Source: Phycisphaerae bacterium (lineage in GTDB: Bacteria; Planctomycetota; Phycisphaerae; Phycisphaerales; SM1A02). Taken from it: 64,000 nt of DNA. The position numbers and the translations under genes are program-made. Below, piece by piece: positions 57,355-64,000 of the stretch; position 1 is the first letter of the stretch, and each line of letters begins with the position of its first letter. Location: NCBI GenBank assembly GCA_016795035.1, contig JAEUIT010000015.1, positions 1-64,000 of the forward strand, given 5' to 3'. Below the pieces are notes generated by a model, which had not been told where the DNA came from, searched no databases, and was given only the letters and a program-made list of their open reading frames with translations.

Positions 57355-58809
57355 TCACAGGACCGGCGACGCCAGGCCCACCGCGTTCTCGAGGATGCGC
57401 TTCCAGCGCGGACGCTTCGCCCACTCCTCGCGCGTGATCACGATCGACCGCTCGATGTAGCTCTCCTGCAGGTTGCGCATCGCCTGCGTCGCGTACTGGT
57501 CGTAGAGGAGAAGGCTCACCTCGAAGTTGATCTCGAAGCTGCGGCGGTCGAGGTTCGAGCTCGTCATCACGCTGAGGCGGTCGTCGATCGTGATCGTCTT
57601 CGCGTGCAGCATGCCGCCCTTGAACTCGAGGAGGCTCACGCCCGCCTCGAGCAGGCGCCCGAAGAAGCTCTTGCTCGCGAGATACACGAGCTTCGAGTCA
57701 TTGTGCTCGGGAACGACGAGGCGCACGCGCACGCCGCGGCGCGCGGCGCCGATGAGCGCGACCATCGTCGGCTCGTCGGGCACGAAGTACGGCGTCGTCA
57801 GGACGATCTCACGCTGCGCCAGGTGAATGCACGTGACGAGCACCTGCGGCATCGAACCTTCGTCGCACAGCGGGCCGGTCGCGACGACCTGGGCGAGCAC
57901 GCCGCCCTCCTCGATCATCGACGGCCGGATCGTCTCGTCGAGGCGCTCCATCGTCTCGACCGACCAGTCCTCGGCGAAAACGCGTTGCAGCTCGTTTGCG
58001 ATCGGTCCTTCGAGCCGACACGTCGCGTCGACCCAGATGAGGTGCTTCTTCTTCACCTTGAAGGTCGCGGCCGCCAGGTTGTGGCTGCCGATGTAGCCGA
58101 TCTTCCCGTCGATCACCACGATCTTCCGGTGATTGCGCAGGTCGATGCGCTCGAAGAACGCACCTAACAATCCGGCGGCAAGGGCCTCGACGACGTGCAC
58201 GCCCGCCTCCTCCATGCGGCGCCGCGTCGCGCTTCTCGTGAAGGGCCGCGAGCCGAGCGAGTCGACGAGGAAGCGCACCTTCACGCCGCGCTCGGCCGCC
58301 CGCATCATGGCCTCCATGACGGGAAGGCCGCCGTCGTCGTCGAGCGCGATGTAGAAGAGGACGTGCACCGAATCCTTCGCGGCGTCGATGTCGCTCGCGA
58401 TGCGATGCATGAGGTCGGCGGTGTCGGCGAGGAACTCGACCTCGTTGCCGCCGACGGGCGGCTGCCCCGAGACTTGGCCGGCGAGGACGGCAAGCCCGCG
58501 CGTGCCTTCGGGCATGCGCGCGAGCGCCGCGCGGATGCTGCGGATGCGCAGGCTCTTCGGCACGTCGTCGGAGGAGGAGAGCGACGCACGGATGCGCTCG
58601 CTGCGCGTGAGCCGACGGCGCGAGAGCCACGGCTTTCCCGCGAGCCAGTAGAGCGCGGCGCCCGCGAGCGGAATCGCCGCGATGAGAAGGAGCCACGAGA
58701 TCGCGCTCGAGGCGCGGTAGCGCCGATCGGCAAGCACGGCGACCGCGGTGCCGATCGCAAGGAGGACCTGTCCGATCGCGAGTGCTTCGAGGAGGAGCCG
58801 CGCCGTCAC
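57355..58809 (-). CDS. Cardiolipin synthase-like phospholipase D family protein
   Basis: 484-aa inner-membrane protein. Two N-terminal helices (about 5-27 and 38-57, TAVAVLAD and ISWLLLIAAIPLAGAALYWL) precede a PLDNuc-type linker. Two HxK(x)4D catalytic motifs are visible: NHRKIVVIDGKIGYIGSHN with His227 and Lys229, and LHAKTITIDD with His402 and Lys404, each followed by the Asn-rich loop (GSHN and SSNLD). This is the arrangement of bacterial cardiolipin synthases that join two phosphatidylglycerols. Length and topology match Cls. It is 46 bp from the SRAP gene on the same strand but functionally unrelated. Confidence 0.93.
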   Translation of the reverse strand: MTARLLLEALAIGQVLLAIGTAVAVLADRRYRASSAISWLLLIAAIPLAGAALYWLAGKPWLSRRRLTRSERIRASLSSSDDVPKSLRIRSIRAALARMPEGTRGLAVLAGQVSGQPPVGGNEVEFLADTADLMHRIASDIDAAKDSVHVLFYIALDDDGGLPVMEAMMRAAERGVKVRFLVDSLGSRPFTRSATRRRMEEAGVHVVEALAAGLLGAFFERIDLRNHRKIVVIDGKIGYIGSHNLAAATFKVKKKHLIWVDATCRLEGPIANELQRVFAEDWSVETMERLDETIRPSMIEEGGVLAQVVATGPLCDEGSMPQVLVTCIHLAQREIVLTTPYFVPDEPTMVALIGAARRGVRVRLVVPEHNDSKLVYLASKSFFGRLLEAGVSLLEFKGGMLHAKTITIDDRLSVMTSSNLDRRSFEINFEVSLLLYDQYATQAMRNLQESYIERSIVITREEWAKRPRWKRILENAVGLASPVL

Positions 58810-58887
58810 GAACGCGACTCTAACACGTCACGGCATCGGCGACGAGCGACGGTCGAGGCGGGCCGTCGTCAGTACAATCGCGTCGTC

Positions 58888-58961
58888 GCCCTCTTAGCTC
58901 AGCTGGATAGAGCGGGTCTTTCCTAAAGACCAGGTCGCAAGTTCGAATCTTGCAGGGGGCG
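58888..58961 (+). tRNA. tRNA-Arg (anticodon CCU)
   Basis: A full cloverleaf: 7-bp acceptor GCCCTCT/AGGGGGC with one G-U pair, D arm GCTC...GAGC, anticodon stem GGTCT/AGACC with loop TTCCTAA (anticodon CCT, reading AGG), variable AGGTC, T arm GCAAG-TTCGAAT-CTTGC. The discriminator is G; CCA is not encoded. It lies 78 bp from the divergent cardiolipin synthase gene and just upstream of a glycosyltransferase gene. Confidence 0.95.
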
Positions 58962-59063
58962 TTCGCAACGAACGCACGTCGATGGGCCCGTCCATGGGCC
59001 CTTCGACCGAGCGTTCGGGCTCCGCAGGCAACGACGAGTTCCGACGCGCCGACGACTATCCCC

Positions 59064-60809
59064 GTGCCCCCCGCCGCCGCGCCCGACATCCTCGCTTCGC
59101 ATGTCCCGTCCGACGCTCGGCCGCTCACGCTGGCGGAGCGTCTCGTCGTTGCGGCAAGCGTCGCCCTCGTGTGGGTCTTGGCGTGGGGCCATCCGCTCTA
59201 CCCGCCCGACGAGGGCCGCTACGGGTCGGTGGCCGCGACGATGGCCGACGGCGGTTCGCTCGGTGCGTGGATCGTGCCCTTCTTTCGCGGCGAGCCCCAT
59301 CTCACCAAGCCCCCGCTGATCTATTGGCTCCAGGCGCTCGGCGTCGAGGTCTTTGGCCGCACGGCATTCGCGGTGCGGCTGCCGTCGCTCCTCGCCACGA
59401 GCGCGGCGCTCCTCGTCCTCTTCGCGTGGATGCGCCGGGGCTTCGGCACGAGGCCAGCGGTGCTGTCGGTCGCGCTTGCGGCCGTCATGCCGCTCACACT
59501 GATCGTCGGGCGCCTCGCGACCACCGACGCCCTTCTGAGCCTCGCCTGGATCGCCATGCTCGCGAGCGCGTGGACGGCGATCGGCGCCCCCACGGCGCCT
59601 CCACGGGCGCGGTCGCTCGCAGTTGTCGCCTTCTGGTGCGCATTCGCGGTCGGACTCCTCACGAAAGGACCGGCCGCGATCGGGCCGCTCGGGATCGTCA
59701 CGGTCTGGCTTCTCCTCGCGGGGCGCGGCCGCGACGTCGCGCGACTGCGGCCCTTCGTCGGACTGCCGCTTGCGCTACTGCCGCTGGTGGCGTGGATCGT
59801 CGCGCTCGCGCTCGACCCGCGCACGCCGCTGGGCGAGGCGGGCAGCCTCTGGTGGAAGGAGACGTTCGGGCGTGCGCTCGGCTCGGCGAACCTTCGGCCC
59901 GAACCCTTCTGGTACTACCTCGTGGTCGTTGCCGCCGGCGCCTTTCCGGCGACGACGTTCCTCGCGCTGCCCCTCTACAACCTTCGGCTCGGCGCGACCG
60001 TCGCCGCGTTCCGCGCCGGCGACCTGCGCGCACTCCTACTCGTCGCGGCGATCCTGCCGATGCTCGCGTTCAGCGTGTCCGTCGGAAAGCTCGCGACCTA
60101 CATGCTTCCGGTCATGGCGCCGATCGCCGCGCTCGCGGCGCTTACGCTCGAAGGCTGGCTTCGCGGCACGTTCGACGCGCCGGTCGACGGCTACCGACCG
60201 CCGGAGGTGCGTCGCACGTTCGCGATCGTCGCCACGCTCATCTTCGCGACGGAACTAGGCCTCGCGATCTACGTCTTCGATCGCGCGCCCGATCTTCTCG
60301 GCGTCGCGATTCCGCTGGCGATCGCGCCGATCGGCGCGTGGATCCTCGTCGGGCTCTGGCGACGCGGCCTTCGCCTCCGCGGCCAAGGGCTCGCCGTGGC
60401 TTGGGTTGCGATGGCGCTCGCGTGGACGCTCCGCTTCGGGATCGAGACGCGCTTCCTGGCGCCGATGGGAGCACCGGCGCTACTCGAGCGCGTGCGCGAC
60501 CTCTTCGGGACGGACAAGGTCCGGGTCGCGACGATCGGCTTCGACGATCCGACGATCGCGTTCTACAACGACGGCCGAGTGACGTTCGAGGACGTCGATC
60601 CGGCGCATCTCCTCGAGTGGGGCAGCATCGACGAGACGCTCGTCGTCCTCGTGCCCGTCGCGCGCGTCGAGGCGCTCATCGACGAGCATCCCGAGGTGAC
60701 GCGTCGCCTCGAGCCGGTGGCCACGTGGCAACGCTTCTTCGCCCATCCGACGCGCGTCTTCGTGCTGCGCGCCGCACATCCGCGCGGGCCGCACGTGGCG
60801 ACGCCCTGA
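59064..60809 (+). CDS. ArnT/PMT-like membrane glycosyltransferase
   Basis: About 581-aa polytopic membrane protein of the glycosyltransferase-83 (ArnT, PMT_2) family, which moves a sugar from a polyprenyl phosphate donor onto lipid A, protein or another acceptor outside the membrane. The first luminal loop has the acidic DEGRYGSVA and then GEPHLTKPPLIYWLQ, the signature of this family. At least ten helices follow, and a C-terminal alpha-beta domain has VATIGFDDPTIAFYN. The start is uncertain: the only in-frame ATG before the family signature (58950) lies inside the tRNA-Arg gene, so GTG 59064 is taken as likely. No ribosome site is obvious. Confidence 0.85.
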   Translation: MPPAAAPDILASHVPSDARPLTLAERLVVAASVALVWVLAWGHPLYPPDEGRYGSVAATMADGGSLGAWIVPFFRGEPHLTKPPLIYWLQALGVEVFGRTAFAVRLPSLLATSAALLVLFAWMRRGFGTRPAVLSVALAAVMPLTLIVGRLATTDALLSLAWIAMLASAWTAIGAPTAPPRARSLAVVAFWCAFAVGLLTKGPAAIGPLGIVTVWLLLAGRGRDVARLRPFVGLPLALLPLVAWIVALALDPRTPLGEAGSLWWKETFGRALGSANLRPEPFWYYLVVVAAGAFPATTFLALPLYNLRLGATVAAFRAGDLRALLLVAAILPMLAFSVSVGKLATYMLPVMAPIAALAALTLEGWLRGTFDAPVDGYRPPEVRRTFAIVATLIFATELGLAIYVFDRAPDLLGVAIPLAIAPIGAWILVGLWRRGLRLRGQGLAVAWVAMALAWTLRFGIETRFLAPMGAPALLERVRDLFGTDKVRVATIGFDDPTIAFYNDGRVTFEDVDPAHLLEWGSIDETLVVLVPVARVEALIDEHPEVTRRLEPVATWQRFFAHPTRVFVLRAAHPRGPHVATP

Positions 60810-60965
60810 CGCGCGACGATCGACGTCGGTCGCGCGAGCCCCGATGATGCATGGCACTGCCCGTCCAGCAGCGTCCGACTATCGAGAACGACGACGGTCG
60901 CGTGAAGGCTCTGGTTTCTCCGCCGCTTTCGAGTGCGTACCAGGCAGCCCCATGCCTACTCCGGG

Positions 60966-61109
60966 CTAGTCGATCTCGTCGGGGCCGACCGGCTTCTGGA
61001 AGCCTGTGCCGTTGCGGCGATCCGCCGCGGCCTGCGAGAACCACAGGACCGCGTAGATGGAGCAGACGACGAGCCAGAGCGCGTTCGCGATGAGGACGCT
61101 GGAGACCAT
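60966..61109 (-). CDS. Small single-pass membrane protein (47 aa)
   Basis: A 47-codon frame from ATG 61109 to TAG. The N-terminal half is one hydrophobic helix (VSSVLIANALWLVVCSIYAV, residues 2-21), followed by an Ala stretch, a basic-acidic tail (DRRNGTGFQ) and KPVGPDEID. The helix with a polar tail and a clean stop are typical of small bacterial membrane proteins. No strong ribosome site precedes it. It lies 127 bp downstream of the EF-G paralogue on the same strand. Function unknown. Confidence 0.5.
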   Translation of the reverse strand: MVSSVLIANALWLVVCSIYAVLWFSQAAADRRNGTGFQKPVGPDEID

Positions 61110-61236
61110 AGGGCGGAGAGTGTACGGGCTTGCGGAAGGCCGTGGGAGTTGGCCACCGACCGAGCCACCCCGGGCGGCGCGATCCCACGGCCGTGTATGA
61201 CGACGGCGACCGGCCTCGTGACCGGTCGCACGTCAC

Positions 61237-63309
61237 TCAGTCCTCATCGCCACCGCGCGGCTTGTACTTCGCCATTTCTGCGTCGCGCACCGAATTCGGG
61301 GCCTGCTCGTCATGGCTGTACTCCATGACGAAGGTGCCCACGCCGCCGGTGATCGACTTCAGCTGGTTGGCGTAGTTCATGACTTCGGCGAGCGGCGCCT
61401 CGGCGGTCACGACCGAGAGGCCGCCGCCCAGGACGTCCGTGCCTTGGATGCGGGCGCGCTTGCCGGAGAGGTCGGCGTTGATCGTGCCGATCGCGTCGGT
61501 GGGCACGGTGATCTCGAGCTTCACGAAGGGTTCGAGGAGGACCGGCTTCGCCTTTTGCATCGCGTCGATGAAGGCGCGGCGGCCGGCGGTGATGAACGCG
61601 ACTTCCTTGCTGTCGACCGGGTGGTGCTTGCCGTCGTAGACGCTCACGCGGATGCCGGTGATCGGGTAGCCCGCGATCGCGCCTTCGGTCAGGACCTGGC
61701 GGATGCCCTTCTCGATCGCCGGAAGGAATTGCTTCGGCACGCTGCCGCCGAAGGTGTCGTCGACGAACTCGAACTCGGGTCCGCCCTTCCCTTCGAAGAC
61801 CGGCAACGGCTCGACGCGCAGGAAGACCTCGCCGAATTGTCCGGCGCCGCCCGTCTGCTTCTTGTGGCGGTGGTGGCCCTCGGCGCGGACCGTGATCGTC
61901 TCCTTGTAGGCGACGCGCGGCGGCTTGGTCGTGACTTCGACCGCGTAGCGATCCTTCAGCATCTTCACCTTGGTGCGGAGATGCAGCTCGTCGATGCCGC
62001 GGAGGATCGTCTCGCCGGTCGCCGGCACGTGCTCGATGCGGAGCGTGGGATCTTCGGTGTAGAGCTTCGCGAGCGACTCGCCCATCTTCGCTTCGGCTTG
62101 CCGGTTCGCCGCGTCGACCGCGAGACCGAACATCGGAACGGGAAGCGGCAAGGGCCGCAGGTGCATGTGCTCGCCGATGTCGCCGTCGTGCAGGACGCTG
62201 TTGAAGTGCACTTCGTCGATCTTGCTCGTCGCGCCGATGTCGCCGGCGACGAGCTGCTCGACCTCGACGTGCTTCTGTCCCATCAGCTTGAAGAGGTGGG
62301 CAACGCGGATCGGCTTCTTGCCGTCGTCGACCTTCGGGTGCGAGTCGCGCTTGAGCGTGCCTTGGTGCACCCGGAAGATCGCGAGCTTGCCGACGTACGG
62401 GTCGCTCGTGACCTTGAAGACGTGCGCGACGGCGGGCTGCGCCGGATCGGCGACCGCGCGCCATTGCTTCACCTCGCCGTTCTCCTCGTACTCGAACGGG
62501 CGGGGGTTTCCTTCGAGGGGGCTCGGCGCGAGGTCGGCGAGGACGTCGAGCAACTCCTTGAGGCCGGCGCCGGTCTTCGCGCTCACGAAGACGACAGGCA
62601 CGAGGTGGTGCTCGCGCATCGCCCGCTCGAAGACGTCGTGCAGCTTGCCGTCGGGGAGCGTCTCGCCGGCGAGGTACGCGTTGAGCGTCTCCTCCTCGAC
62701 TTCGACGATCTGCTCGACGAGCGACGTGTGGTACTCGGCGACCGGGCCGAGATCGCTCGTGCCGTCGGTGCCCTTGTAGCAGTCGATGACGCCCGAGCCC
62801 TTGCCGGTCGGGAGGTTGATCGGTCGGCAGATGCCGCCGAAGGTCTCCTGCAGCGCCATGAGAAGCGTGGAGAGTTCGTCGGGATCGGTCGCCGCGTGAT
62901 CGATCTTGTTCACGATGACCATGCGCGGGAGTTCGCGGCCGTCGGCGATCGACATCATGCGCCGCGCCTGCATGTCGATGCCCTTGCCGCAGTCGATGAC
63001 GACCGCGACCGTCTCCGACGCCGGCAACGCGGTGATCGCCTTGCCGATGAAGCCCGGCGAACCCGGCGTGTCGATCAGGTTGATCTCGTGGTTGTGATGG
63101 CGGATGTGGACGATCGAGCTGTCGATCGAGTGGTGCAACTCCTTGGCGATCGGATCGTGATCGCACACCGTCGAGCCGTCCTCGATGCGGCCTGCCTTCG
63201 TGATCGCGCCGGTCAAAAGGAGAAGCGCCTCGACCAGCGTCGTCTTTCCGGTGCCGGGGCCTCCAACGAAGACCACGTTGCGGATGTCGGACGTCGTGTA
63301 GCCACTCAT
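61237..63309 (-). CDS. EF-G-like translation factor GTPase (paralogue type)
   Basis: 690-aa cytoplasmic GTPase with elongation factor G architecture: G domain (about 8-270), domain II (about 290-380), domains III to V (about 385-675, with GMGELHL replaced by RGIDELHLR and the VYDGKHHPVDS loop). The P-loop reads GGPGTGKTT (16-24), G3 is DTPGSPGF and G4 is NKID. The P-loop lacks the AHxDxGKTT form of housekeeping EF-G, and the protein matches the EF-G-like paralogues found alongside fusA in many phyla. It may act in ribosome rescue or recycling or in an alternative translocation mode; that is inference. It is divergent from the methyltransferase gene. Confidence 0.88.
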   Translation of the reverse strand: MSGYTTSDIRNVVFVGGPGTGKTTLVEALLLLTGAITKAGRIEDGSTVCDHDPIAKELHHSIDSSIVHIRHHNHEINLIDTPGSPGFIGKAITALPASETVAVVIDCGKGIDMQARRMMSIADGRELPRMVIVNKIDHAATDPDELSTLLMALQETFGGICRPINLPTGKGSGVIDCYKGTDGTSDLGPVAEYHTSLVEQIVEVEEETLNAYLAGETLPDGKLHDVFERAMREHHLVPVVFVSAKTGAGLKELLDVLADLAPSPLEGNPRPFEYEENGEVKQWRAVADPAQPAVAHVFKVTSDPYVGKLAIFRVHQGTLKRDSHPKVDDGKKPIRVAHLFKLMGQKHVEVEQLVAGDIGATSKIDEVHFNSVLHDGDIGEHMHLRPLPLPVPMFGLAVDAANRQAEAKMGESLAKLYTEDPTLRIEHVPATGETILRGIDELHLRTKVKMLKDRYAVEVTTKPPRVAYKETITVRAEGHHRHKKQTGGAGQFGEVFLRVEPLPVFEGKGGPEFEFVDDTFGGSVPKQFLPAIEKGIRQVLTEGAIAGYPITGIRVSVYDGKHHPVDSKEVAFITAGRRAFIDAMQKAKPVLLEPFVKLEITVPTDAIGTINADLSGKRARIQGTDVLGGGLSVVTAEAPLAEVMNYANQLKSITGGVGTFVMEYSHDEQAPNSVRDAEMAKYKPRGGDED

Positions 63310-63433
63310 CGGTCAGTCCTCGCGAGTCGTGTCCGTCTGTGAAGAGGAACCGGGCAGGAGGCGACGAACGGAGGCGCCGTTCCCACCACACGCGACGCGT
63401 CGCTCGCGCCGCGACTCGATAGCCTACTGCGCC

Positions 63434-64000
63434 TTGACCAGACCCGAACACGAATCAGGCCGAGCCGATGATCGCGAGGCCGCACCGACACCGGCAGACG
63501 CGCCGGCCCCGCGCCCGCTCACGCGCGACGGCGAGCCGACGTTCCACATCGTCTTGCTTGAGCCCGAGATCCCGAACAACACCGGCAACGTGGGGCGCAC
63601 CGCCGTCGCCACCGGATGCCGCTTGCACATCGTGCATCCGATCGGCTTTGACATGAGCGAGAAGGCGCGGCGCCGGGCCGGGCTCGACTACTGGCATCTC
63701 GTCGACTGCCGGGAGCACGACGATTGGTCGTCGTTTCTGGCGACCGAGCGGCCGGCGCGGCTCTGGCTCCTCACCACAAAGTCGGCCGCGCCGGTCTGGG
63801 ACGCTCCCCTTCGCCGCGGCGACTACCTCCTCTTCGGGAAGGAGACGGCGGGCGTCAGTCCTGCGGTCCACGACGAGGTCGCGGCGCGTTGGGGGTCGAG
63901 CGCCCGGCTCGTCCTCCCGATGGTGCCCGTCAAGGAAGCCCGGAGCCTGAACCTGGCGACCGCCGTCGCGACGGTCGTCTACGAAGGGCTCCGACAGGTC
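63434..64000 (+). CDS. trmL: tRNA (cytidine/uridine-34-2'-O)-methyltransferase, partial
   Basis: 189 codons from TTG 63434 to the window edge; the C-terminus is cut off. After about 35 Pro/Arg/Asp-rich residues, the SPOUT-class TrmL/TrmH fold begins with HIVLLEPEIPNNTGNVGRTA, the signature of tRNA wobble-position 2'-O-methylases. Then come HIVHPIGFDMSEKARRRAGLDYW and LLFGKETAGVSP, which match TrmL well, and PMVPVKEARSLNLATAVATV, the knot region that binds S-adenosylmethionine. The start is uncertain because no ATG lies in frame before the domain; TTG is the likeliest. It is divergent from the EF-G paralogue (124-bp gap that holds both promoters). Confidence 0.88.
   Translation, partial: MTRPEHESGRADDREAAPTPADAPAPRPLTRDGEPTFHIVLLEPEIPNNTGNVGRTAVATGCRLHIVHPIGFDMSEKARRRAGLDYWHLVDCREHDDWSSFLATERPARLWLLTTKSAAPVWDAPLRRGDYLLFGKETAGVSPAVHDEVAARWGSSARLVLPMVPVKEARSLNLATAVATVVYEGLRQV

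Overview
The window is GC-rich (about two thirds by eye) chromosomal DNA, very probably from a member of the Planctomycetota, perhaps Phycisphaerae-like. The pointers are paired secreted proteins ending in dockerin-like DxDGDG...DLGILLGAWG repeats, short CxxCGY zinc-ribbon membrane proteins, a CHASE2 Ser/Thr kinase, a sulfatase, FG-GAP/UnbV and DUF4932 secreted proteins, and a twin-arginine Gfo/Idh/MocA oxidoreductase. Lineage is inferred from protein style only; no rRNA gene is present.

Layout. 1-5.3 kb (- strand): a partial zinc-ribbon protein, murF and murE (4-bp stop/start overlap), and an AI-2E/PerM transporter. 5.4-16.8 kb (+): a Bat-type operon made of a double thioredoxin-fold protein, MoxR ATPase, DUF58 protein, membrane protein, two VWA proteins, an Ala-rich helical membrane protein and a 1333-aa exported membrane-anchored protein, several joined by ATGA overlaps. 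16.9-23.9 kb (+): CHASE2 kinase, lipoprotein, OprB-like porin, DUF3303 protein, CPBP protease, AlkP-superfamily phosphatase. 23.9-35.2 kb: LysR regulator divergent from a HAD lipoprotein, sulfatase, FG-GAP protein, kinase/P-loop fusion, cysteine synthase, DUF4932 metalloprotease-like protein, TlpA-like thioredoxin. 35.5-40.0 kb: Gfo/Idh oxidoreductase divergent from a 1010-aa FAD/4Fe-4S oxidase, the pair bracketed by inverted copies of one palindromic repeat. 40.4-44.7 kb (-): two tandem paralogous dockerin-like secreted proteins, each with its own terminator. 45.3-46.4 kb: a membrane protein with zinc-knuckle halves at both ends. 46.6-57.3 kb (-): mutagenesis cassette imuA-imuB-dnaE2, with an SRAP (HMCES/YedK) gene upstream. 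57.4-64 kb: cardiolipin synthase-like protein, tRNA-Arg(CCU), ArnT-like glycosyltransferase, a 47-aa membrane protein, an EF-G paralogue, and the start of a TrmL-type methyltransferase.

The most unusual signal is not a gene. The octamer CGTTGCAG (longer form CTCCRCGTTGCAGSC) occurs about 40 times on both strands, inside genes and between them, where a few would be expected. It also occurs as a hairpin-forming inverted pair and inside the palindromic repeats, which resembles a DNA-uptake-type or other genome-wide signature sequence. Two further repeat families are present: TCAGGA-heptad hairpin elements just after stop codons (four copies) and the palindromic GGGGGAGG element (two inverted copies). 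The imu cassette holds an unusual concentration of short tandem repeats, in frame where they lie in genes.
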